From assembly GCA_038093515.1 (NCBI GenBank), contig JBBPSI010000006.1, forward strand, positions 124,001 through 188,000: a stretch of 64,000 bases of DNA, read 5' to 3'. Each line of letters begins with the position of its first letter. Within the stretch, counting starts at the first letter, position 1. Source of the DNA: Butyriboletus loyo (lineage: Eukaryota; Basidiomycota; Agaricomycetes; Boletales; Boletaceae). The notes under the pieces are model-generated. The model saw only the letters and a program-made list of their open reading frames with translations, was not told the DNA's origin and ran no database searches. Positions 52,801 through 61,433 of the stretch are shown piece after piece. The position numbers and the translations under genes were made by a program.

Positions 52801-52825
52801 TGTGGTGTATATATTTGCAGATTAA
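46825..52825 (+). CDS. P-loop GTPase with a central array of 43 single-codon exons
   Basis: G-domain protein of a family common in Agaricomycetes; role unknown. The 5' exons are 46825-46861, 46924-47055, 47102-47172, 47234-47674, 47730-47759, 47811-47983, 48037-48119, 48172-48354, 48413-48551 and 48604-48694. G motifs: G1 IIGRANAGKTTI (47580-47615), G3 FHDSPGFEAG (47871-47900) and G4 LFTKCDAL (48186-48210). Exon 10 ends in ...SWFPHTQ in phase 0. Then come 43 triplets between consecutive introns (48820-51957), followed by exons 51996-52009, 52162-52198, 52248-52296, 52347-52556, 52661-52750 and 52821-52825. The sum is 1914 nt, 637 residues, one open frame. An earlier ATG at 47249 or a stop at 52564 or 52770 are alternatives at the ends. 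From ~48102 the gene, exons included, is nearly CpG-free and AT-rich, unlike its 5' half. The 5' and 3' exons are well supported; the microexons rest on splice signals and frame only. Confidence 0.7.
48820..51957 (+). repeat. Tandem intron array, ~77-bp unit (mostly 74-nt intron + 3 nt)
   Basis: At least 42 intron units in tandem between the first and last triplet. In the core (49467-51501) the intron length is usually 74 nt (range 64-77). Each unit starts GTAAGTGGTCTGAT or close to it, has a branch-site-like CTGAT/CTAAT inside TGCTGCTGATCAGCATG, and ends CCATTGATAG. The three bases between AG and GT vary freely: 20 different codons, most often CAA (6), TTT (5), GAA (4) and CTT (4), with no stop. 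Triplet starts: 48820, 48883, 48948, 49014, 49100, 49165, 49235, 49315, 49390, 49467, 49544, 49611, 49688, 49765, 49845, 49922, 49999, 50076, 50153, 50224, 50299, 50370, 50447, 50524, 50593, 50666, 50741, 50818, 50895, 50972, 51049, 51123, 51200, 51276, 51349, 51426, 51502, 51582, 51652, 51724, 51836, 51895, 51955. The outer units have unrelated intron bodies but the same AG-3nt-GT spacing. Confidence 0.9.
52071..52094. repeat. Hexamer repeat, 4 x CTCAGT
   Basis: Four perfect CTCAGT units in the 152-nt intron that follows exon 51996-52009. The tract offers several internal AG and GT dinucleotides close to the 3' end of the intron array. Confidence 0.8.
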
Positions 52826-53486
52826 TACTCAGTCTGTTGTGTTGAAACTGGTAGGTTCTAATGGAAAGGGGCAATGAAGAGATGAGCCTACTGGGTTGGG
52901 CTAAGTGTCAGTCTGGAAGGATAAGAGAAAAACAATGAAAAGAGGAAAAATACCATCCCATAATACACTCAGGTGATTTCACCCATTAAAGATTGTGGAA
53001 ATGGAGCAAAGTGTTTACTGACTGACCACACACATGAAAAGGATGTGAGAGATCAGGAGAAGAATTATTATTCTATCCCCTATGATATGACTCCTCTAAT
53101 ATACAAGTTTTACTGAATTATATTTCTAATCTTATTGAGTCAATAGTAAGCTTTATTGATTATCTTATTAGCTGTATGTTCAGCTGAATGTAGCTTGTTT
53201 GGTCTACATGGCTCCAACAAAGATGCATGGTGTGTAGCAATGTTTGTATGTGTTAATAGTACTTGTGGTTGATATTCATTGTAACGAGTACATTGTCTTG
53301 CTCATTGCCATAGTGGATCCCCTGTCTGGATGAAAAGGGATTATAATGTAGAGTACATTCGAAAATGTAGTAAAATATATAGAGTTGAAACCTTCCCTGC
53401 TGTCTGTTTCACCTGCATTGACCTCATTCACCCTTCTGTACACGACTGTCCTCATAGAAGTGCATTACCGCTTGGTCTGCGTGACA
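52826..53486. other. AT-rich, CpG-free intergenic region
   Basis: About 660 bp between the GTPase end and the next, convergent gene. The CpG-free composition continues to 53284. No gene is seen. Confidence 0.5.
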
Positions 53487-54394
53487 CTAACTGTCGCTCA
53501 GCCAAACTTTGAACTGTTTGACAAGTTTCTTGGCGGTGACCTCCAATTTCTCGTCCCTTGTCCTCGCAAACTCCAAGATCGTCCGCTTTCTAGTTGTGGT
53601 GGTTAATACAAGGCCCACCTTCCTAGGAGAAAATGATATGGAAAGCGTAGAGAACGGGACAGGAGCAGGTTTGGAAGTGCTCGTACGGTGGCTTGTTGAA
53701 CTGCTTGAGCCAATATTGTTGTGGAGGTGGGATCCGGGAGCAGCCGACAAAGAAGAGATGCCAGGTGGATTTGTGTGCACCACCCCCTCACGGAGACCAT
53801 AATAGCGCACCAGGTCTTCCAGACGGCTGCGTGGCTGCATGAGATCAAAGAGATCTTTGAATGACTCTTCACGCTCAAGGTGAAGTTCTGTGTCATCCAT
53901 CATCACGTCCTCACGCACTTTGAGTGCGATGAAGAGATCGAAGACTTGGGTTTCGCGTTGCAATGTCTCTACAGGGCCAGCAAGGGACGAGGATGAAGAG
54001 GAGAGAGGAAACGGGTCGGACGTGTACGGAGCACGGATAAGGGACCCATAGGTGGGCAAATAAATAGACCGCAGTACATGCATGCAAGCTGACGGTATGT
54101 CAGATTTTGATTATCTCTTTGATAGGTAGTGGGATTACCAATGTAAAACGACCTGTTCACCAAGCGAAGTTGGCGTGACAACCAATACAGCGTCTTGCGC
54201 TGGCGCTCGGATTGACTCTCATCCCTCCCAGGCGCCCGGGGAAATACCATATATACAATCTTGAGGAGTAGATGCGGAGGTAATGTGGCTAGACTTTGAT
54301 GGGACCGATTGCCAGGAAACGGCGGTGGGGCAACCAAACCCTCTGCAGCGTAAGGCGGAGGAGGGATCACACATTTTTCGTCGAGGACAACCAT
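53487..54394 (-). CDS. Conserved fungal protein of unknown function
   Basis: Two exons: 54394 to about 54138 (MVVLDEKCVIPPPPYAAEGL..., with LPPHLLLKIVYMVFP) and from about 54090 to the TAG at 53487. They join as NRSFYI-ACMHVLRSIYLPTYGSL. The product (~282 residues) has a conserved middle with VFDLFIALKVREDVMMDDTE and RSRLEDLVRYYG, a Ser/Thr-rich linker, and a C-terminal block SFSPRKVGLVL...LEVTAKKLVKQFKVWL. The LPPHLLLKIVYMVFP start is reminiscent of F-box-like helices, but I would not call it one. I recall similar uncharacterised proteins in other basidiomycetes but know no function. The 3' end borders the CpG-free region. Confidence 0.75.
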
Positions 54395-54421
54395 GGCAGA
54401 GGTTGTTTCTAGGTAGCTGTT

Positions 54422-54691
54422 TTAATTATAATGAAGCTGTGTGGGCATCCAAGCCCAGCGGGAGAGATTGAGGTTATTTCCAGAACGGATCCAGTGTGAA
54501 GCCCTGGCCGCAGCAGTGAGATGGCGTTGATACTGTTCGACTTGGCACGTCTCGCACGGCGAAATCGCCGCGTAGAGAAGAGCCGCTGCGAAACTGTTCA
54601 CTCCCAAAACTTTGTGTAGTACCGTGTAGTAATTACTGGCAGGTGTGATCACTCCAGTGGTTACCTGATCTTTGTCTTCAACTGCACTCAT
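54422..54691 (-). CDS. Small open frame, doubtful gene
   Basis: An 89-residue ATG-to-stop frame (MSAVEDKDQVTTGVITPASN...) in the gap between the previous gene and PEX1, both of which need promoter space here. A CETC motif occurs in ISPCETCQVEQYQ. It contains a plausible GTAACC...AAAG intron that would alter its start. No family recognised. It could be a small divergent partner of PEX1 or chance. Confidence 0.25.
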   Translation of the reverse strand: MSAVEDKDQVTTGVITPASNYYTVLHKVLGVNSFAAALLYAAISPCETCQVEQYQRHLTAAARASHWIRSGNNLNLSRWAWMPTQLHYN

Positions 54692-54719
54692 TCAAGTCCG
54701 TACATCCAAAAGAAAAAAA

Positions 54720-57700
54720 ATGCCACGAAGGGCACGAGTACATTTTGTGTCCTTGAAATCCTCCCTCGTGAATCTACCCATCTCAATTTACGGGCCTCTT
54801 CTTGAACGATCCATAGTACGTGCGCGCATTACGGCGCCGGTGCCTCACATAAACGTCCATCTGACACCCGACAGCGGCCACAAACGCTTGCTATACATTT
54901 GAAACGCGACTCTCAAGCTTCGAAGGTGGAGGCTTATGTAGGATGGACCGGAATGGCATCTTCCTCTTCCCTCGCCCATTTCAGTGCAGACGCGCGAGAG
55001 AACGCGTTTGAGACCATCGAGATCGATCCTCAGTATGCGCAAGGCCTTGGATTCGCAGAGGGTGACATCGCACGTCTGCTGCTTCTCAAGGAGAAAGTGT
55101 CTCATCTCGTCTCCTGTAGGTCGAGATTGGTCTGTTGTATGATCTGCCCTTTGCCTCCTCAGTGGGAACAGAACCTCTCACCGCAGATGACTGGGAAATC
55201 GTCGTGAGTCTACTTTATTGGTTCTGCAGAGATACTTATCGTTTCTTGTGCAGGAAATCCATGCTGCTCATGTCGAGTCAACTCTGTTGTCCCAGGTTCG
55301 GGTCGCAAAAGTCGGTCAGGAAATTGATGTGTGGGTATTGGGGCACACAAGGGTTCGCCTCCTTGTTGGTAGGCTCCATTTCCTTGATCCACGTGTTCTC
55401 CTGACCAATTTCCCCAGTCTCTTTGGCCGCGTCAACCAAAGGCAATGCAGCTCTCCTGACAACCAATAGCGAGGTCAGCATCGCGCCGAAAACGCACGCT
55501 CGCCAAAAAGCTATTGGAGACGCTCCATCCACCACTTCTCAAGATGGTACAGCCAAAAAGGACCCCGCGAAAGCATCGTTGCCGGCGACCGTATTGCGAG
55601 TTCTACCCACCTCCCTAATCGACCGATTTTCACCCTCACCAGCTTGTTATAGTCGATCGGAAACACTAGGTTATATTCATCCCTACATATTCTCTAACCT
55701 TGCGCAATCTCGGTATCCGATGAAGGAAGATATGAAAGATGTTTTCCTGAAGTTTTCGTATCGACTGCTGGACCCCCCGCGGAACCCGCTCGAGCCACCC
55801 CGCGATGCTAGTGCAAATGCGGAACCGCAGGAGCCGGTGGCTCAGGTTCTTCACCCAGGGAGGAAAAGCGAACCTCCCGCCATGGAAAAGACATCATCAG
55901 ATATGTCCCTGGAAAATTTCCTGTTAGTGGGGTGGTCCGACAAGGTCCTAGAAAGCCATGTGTACCTTCCGTATGGATTGGAAGGTGTTGGTGATTGGCA
56001 TTGGATTCAGTGAGTGAGACGTATAACTGTAGTTTTGTCAGACGCTCGTATTGATGCTGGCGACGAAGTGTTACTCCAACAGGAGAGCGAAAGTCATTTT
56101 CAGACCTCTTCACTAATGCTCCCGCCCATGATCTATCCGAGGCAGAATCATTGTGAGTACATCGGACCAAAATGTATGATGGAACATCCGTTTATTGAGT
56201 TCCAACAAATGCAAGGCAACCGCCATCGCCGGAAACTGTACTCTCTGGCGTGCAAGACATCCTTGAGGAAGGCACCAAGCAATTCGTTGCTAATTTTGCT
56301 CTCCATTCTCTCGACAAGATGGTACATGGAAGTACGTGACTCGTTGATTAGATATTTCTGTACGCTCAACAGAGCGCCGCAGTATCCGCGATCCTCTTGA
56401 CTGGGAGAAGAGGTGTCGGAAAGACCTCGGTAGCCCGGGCAATCGCGAAGCGGCTTGAGGGGGACACTCGCACGTACGCATGTATGGTCTTGATTGCTCT
56501 CTGTATTGTTTTGCTGCTAATTGCTCACAGATACCCACTACATTGACTTCAATTTATACACCGAGAAATCAGTAGCGACCTTGAAGGCTCTTTTCCGGTA
56601 TTTGTTCGAGATTGCAGCATGGCATCGTCCGACCGTACTTATATTTGATAATCTCGATAAAGTCTTGAAGGCAGAGGTTGAGGCGAGTGGTTTCTGCGTT
56701 TGCAACTCGACTTGCCTCCGGATTGACGATCGAACACGGGTTACTAGCACACTGACTCATTTCGCTCCCGCCATGTCACAGAGCTTTTCATTGCTCAATA
56801 CTCTTCCGGAGAACGCATGTTACCTTCAAACTTTCGTGGGATAGTCATGATTGGTACTGCTGAATCGCAAACAAGTCTGCACGCCCTGGTGCATACATTG
56901 CATATCTTTCAGGAAGTATACCACATTCAGTCTCCCAACAAGGATGCGCGCAAAGAGGTCGGTAGGCCTCCCCTGCTTAGTACCCGTTAGTGGGACTAAT
57001 TTTTCCGTCAGATACTGGCAAACGTAGTGGAACGACTGCGTGTAAAGAGTCCTGGTGTTATCATAGACCCCGACGATCCTCCAAACTTTGTCATGATCTC
57101 GACGCACACAGAAGGTTATTCTCCTGTTGACCTACAGGATCTTGTTACCCGCGCAGTGCAGCAAGGTGCTAGCCGAGCGTTTCTGAAGCTTGGAGCAGGA
57201 GCAACTGAAGTAAGCATGTTGGTTTATATAGGTTGTTTTAGATCTAACGGATATAGTAGGTTAATTTATCCGCCGTCGATTTCTCGAATGCGCAAGTGGA
57301 TTTCGTCCCCCACTCTTTACGTGACGTCCCACTTCAGAAGTCAAACGTGGAGTGGGCTGACATTGGAGGTGAATCTGGATCAAGTTCCCTCTGTGGTCTT
57401 GATCGCTTACCTTTGTTCCAGGGCTGAAACACGCCAAACGTGTTCTGCGAGAAACACTGGAATGGCCCACCAAATATGCACCATTGTTCAAGCAATCACC
57501 CTTGCGCCTGCGTTCAGGGTATGTTGGCACAAAACATACTATTATTGTTATTTACGCTTAAACAGGTTGTTACTGTATGGTTACCCAGGCTGTGGCAAGA
57601 CGCTTCTTGCTTCTGCTGTGGCCAAAGAGTGTGGGGTGAACTTCATAAGTATCAAAGGCCCTGAGCTCTTGAATAAGTATATCGGTGCAAGTGAAAAATC

Positions 57701-58875
57701 TGTACGTATGAAACGAAGTAAATTTTCTGTTTTAGTAAATTTGTTTCCCAGGTTCGAGATATTTTTCAACGAGCTTCCTCTGCGAAACCGTGTGTCCTGT
57801 TCTTTGACGAATTCGACTCTATCGCTCCCAAGAGGTCCGTCAGTCTTCACCTCATGCATGCCACATTTATTTATATTCGTGATTTTTAGAGGGCATGACA
57901 GTACGGGTGTGACCGATCGTGTGGTGAACCAGCTACTGACTGAGATGGATGGTGCTGAAGGCCTGACCGGAGTATACGTTCTCGCAGCCACAAGGCTAGT
58001 ATTCCGTCCATTCAACTTTGTTACCATCTAATTTCTCAAGCTAGTCGACCTGATCTCATTGATGCCGCCCTCCTTCGTCCCGGCCGACTTGACAAGTCTA
58101 TTCTATGTGACATGCCCAACGAGGAAGATCGAAAGGATGTAAGAGGTTTTCTCTCTGTACATTGTTGATGACCTAATCCCAACAGATTTTACAAGCGATC
58201 AGCCGCAAGGTAACCTTGGAATCGTCAGTTGATTTGGAAGAAATTACTCGATTGACCGAGGGGTACTCAGGGGCTGACCTTCAGTCCCTTGTGTACAATG
58301 CTCACCTCCAAGTCGTGCATGCGTCCATTGACGCAACGTCAACCAGACGGCCAGGGCAAGAGGAGGAGAAACAGATTCGATACGTGACTCTTGGTGCCGC
58401 TGGCAAACAAAAGCTGCTTTCGAGAGCAGAGGAGTCTGCGCTGCAGAAAAGAGTATGCGTGTTTGATGCCTTGTTCAGTAAGCAAACTTATGTCAGCACC
58501 TATAGCTTCAACAAATAATGAGCCCTAAAACGAATGTCAACGCCAAGAAGAAACCAGCCGACACGCCTAAAAAGGTGTCGTCTGCATTCTTATTGCACAG
58601 GGATGACTACTGAAGGGTGTGAGTGGTGCCAGTACGAAATCACGCAAGCCGACCTTGTACAGGCTCTCAAGACCACACGACCCTCTGTTTCTCGGGATGA
58701 GCTGGATCGTCTAGGCAGGATGTGAGCGGCTTCCCATGATGCTGTGCAAGATCCGGTGCTGATGCAGAGAGGCCCCAGATATAGCGGCTTCGTATCAGAT
58801 CGTAGTCAGAACACAAAAGGATTTCCGTCGCCACCCGCCTCAGGTGGTGTGGGCTCCCGAGCAACTCTTGGATGA
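54720..58875 (+). CDS. PEX1: Peroxisome biogenesis AAA ATPase Pex1
   Basis: Forms the Pex1-Pex6 double-ring ATPase that extracts the Pex5 import receptor from the peroxisomal membrane. Start ATG 54720 ([20 protein letters not shown]), which opens directly into the Pex1 N-terminal fold ([25 protein letters not shown]). The first AAA domain has Walker [21 protein letters not shown] (56384-56450) and Walker B-like [11 protein letters not shown] (56636-56670). The second has Walker [21 protein letters not shown] (57567-57628), Walker [17 protein letters not shown] across an intron, [20 protein letters not shown] and [19 protein letters not shown]. The C-terminus joins ...RLGRI to [15 protein letters not shown] and ends [10 protein letters not shown] with TGA at 58873-58875, matching the family end. 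About twenty exons. Some internal junctions (55400-56400) are approximate. Confidence 0.92.
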
Positions 58876-59202
58876 CGGGGAGGCTTGCAATAGTTTTTAC
58901 ATTAACATTGCCAGAAAAGCATAGTCAACTTGTGGTCCGTCTCTGTTTTCTGGGTAAACCCGCTACTTTTGGGAAGACCTATGATATTGTACATGCTGTG
59001 GGCGGGTGGATGAAACGAGGCAAGGAGTGAGGCAAGCTCTGTAGAAAACGAGGGGTGCCACCGCTTTCCGGGGTCTCGCGCCACAGGACCCCAGAATGCG
59101 GAGCCAGGGTTTATTAACAACCAGAGTGATCCCCTCGCAGAAGTACAAAACACTGAAAATTCTGTTACTTTATAATGGTTTCTTCGAAAAGGCATCAGAA
59201 AC
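58876..59202. other. Intergenic region
   Basis: About 330 bp between the PEX1 stop and the OTU gene start; 3' UTR plus promoter, nothing else seen. Confidence 0.5.
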
Positions 59203-61030
59203 ATGGCAAAGCACCGTTACAAAGTGCGTTTCGTATTGCACAATGCTGCAATATTTGTTGTGTTGGGCAGATCATTGACACAACCTCATCGAGCAGTGAG
59301 GACACGCACGACGAGGTCGAAAGGCAGGGTCAGTCCCCACGTTCCACTCATAAGCACGGTAGCAACCAGCTCATTGCTCCAATACGATCACTTCTGTTCT
59401 CTTTATGTTTTTTTCCTCATTAGCCCCTCGCCGATCCCGAGCAGAACACACAGCTTCTCACAGAGCAGCTGCGCTCGTTGGGGCTGTACGCAGCGCACAC
59501 GCTAGGAGACGGCAATTGTCTATTTCGTGCGTTGAGCGATCAACTACACGGTTCCCCCTCATACCATCTTCAACTCCGCAAGGATATTTGCGACTGGATT
59601 GAGACCCACTCGCAACGTTACGAACCGTTTTGTGAAGATGAACGTGGCCTAACCGCCCATCTGCGGTGCATGAGGGAACAAGGTGCGTGACGGTGGTCGC
59701 CCTGTTGCAGGGTCCCATCCTCTCTTCCTTTTCTCTCCCAGCAATGTAGTGACGCCCTGCAGGCACTTATGGTGGTCACCTGGAGCTTTCCGCATTCGCT
59801 CACTTTGCGCGACGGAATGTCAAGGTCATACAACCTGGACTTGTATACGTCATCGAATGGAATGCGGGGGGAGAGGCTATCGCCGATCAATCCGCTTCTC
59901 CGGCGACACAAACGGACAACCAACTAATGGACGCACGTGAGAGGCGACGCCTTCGGAAGCAGCAACAGCAACGCGAGGAAATGTCGCAGCAAGAGGAGCC
60001 AAGTGATACGGTGTATGTGGCGTAAGTTCATCGCGTCACATGAAAACCCGGACCTTAAAAATCGTTGACATTTGGCGCGTGCAGGTACCACGATTGGGAA
60101 CATTTCTCATCAATTCGCAATTCGAGGGGTCCGCACACAGGCCTTCCAAACGTTTGTGAACTGGCAGCGCATTCGGAGGCTATTGCACAATCCCCTGTGA
60201 AAAAGAAGCCACCTTCGTCGCGGGCTAAGGCAAAGTCGGAGTCCAAGGTTACTTTGAGGCGCTCCAAAAATGGCCAATTTGTGAGCACGAAGGTGAAGAT
60301 CGAAGAAAGCATGGTTCCTACCCCAACGCAAATACCTCTTCCTATGTCGCGCTCGCCATCACCCCTATCCTCTACCGAATCGCTGCCCCAGATCGATGTT
60401 GATGTATTACCACCCACACCTGTCACTTCACAACCAACAAATGTAGACTGTTCACTGCCCCCTGTCCTTCGGGTCCACCGATCCCCCAAACGCACGTTTG
60501 ACGAATCGTCAGGCTCTTCCTCTGTATCGGATTGGATAGCGAAGAGAACACGCAGTGCCCCCAAACCTCCCCCTCCTGTAACACAATTGCGACCAGACCC
60601 AAATACTATCGAGGTTGATGGTCCTGAGGAAGAAGACTCGACACCTGAACTGTCCACGCCAAGATCCTCTGGTTCTACGCGCTCTTCTTCTGTAGCGTCG
60701 TCTCCCCTCCCTGGAACGCCGCCTCCGGAGCCCGAACCAGAGCCCATGCCTGTTGAAAAACCCCTGACGCGGCGTCAGCGCAAAGCCCTTGGGCTTCCCA
60801 AGTCGCGGCGGGCTGCACTTGTTGCGAAACGGACAAGCGCAGGGAAGATTGTCATTCCCGGCGGTCGATTCAAGAGGAGTGTGGGCGCTACGGCAGACGA
60901 AAAGGGGTTGGCAAAGATAAGGGAAGTGGCGGACGCCAGTGTAGAGGATGAAAGTAGTGTGCAAGAAGAATGGCAGCGGAATGGAACGGGACGGTTAGAT
61001 GTGCGTGGTTTTCGAGAGTTGAAGATCTAG
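59203..61030 (+). CDS. OTU-domain cysteine protease (OTUD3-like deubiquitinase)
   Basis: Predicted deubiquitinase. The best model starts at ATG 59203 (MAKHRYK). An intron after 59223 joins IIDTTSSSSEDTHDEVERQ, and a second intron ending CTTCTCACAG joins EQLRSLGLYAAHTLGDGNCL, which carries the OTU catalytic Asp and Cys (DGNCLFRALSDQLHG). GTYGGHLELSAFAHFARRNV follows after another intron. The catalytic His lies in YHDWEHFSSIRNSRGPHTG. The N-terminal OTU domain covers about residues 35-165, a usual length. The C-terminal half is Ser/Pro-rich with a basic block (RRQRKALGLPKSRRAALV) that may be a nuclear signal; it ends ...DVRGFRELKI with TAG at 61028-61030. An upstream ATG at 59175 is in another frame and gives a stop after splicing. 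Confidence 0.85.
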
Positions 61031-61433
61031 CGCTGTTTGCACTGCCGAGTTTTCCTCCGCCATCACTCACGTTCGAACGCATCCCACCATGACGTTGCAA
61101 TGACTCTTGTTACGACCACGACCACGGACTACGCTCACACACTCGCACTCTGCCTTCTCATCGGACACACATGACACCTGGAAAAGACATCCCGCTTCAC
61201 CACACGATGCGCTTCTCCGAACATTTATTACAGCATCTACCTTAGACCATCATTCCCCAACCCTGTTCACGATACCCGCATATTTAGCCTGTACCAATAT
61301 ACCGAATACATCGCCACATTTGAGCGTGCTGGTGAGAAACAAACGTGATGGGGCTTGACCACGTGACCGCTCATTTATCTCTGCGGTCACAGCCGCATTT
61401 CTCGACGTTCCTTTCTTTCGTGCCTTCGTGCAG
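61031..61433. promoter_or_regulatory. Intergenic region upstream of the SNF2 gene
   Basis: About 400 bp holding the OTU gene 3' UTR and the promoter of the next gene. It contains several ATGs in short frames and no repeat. Confidence 0.45.
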
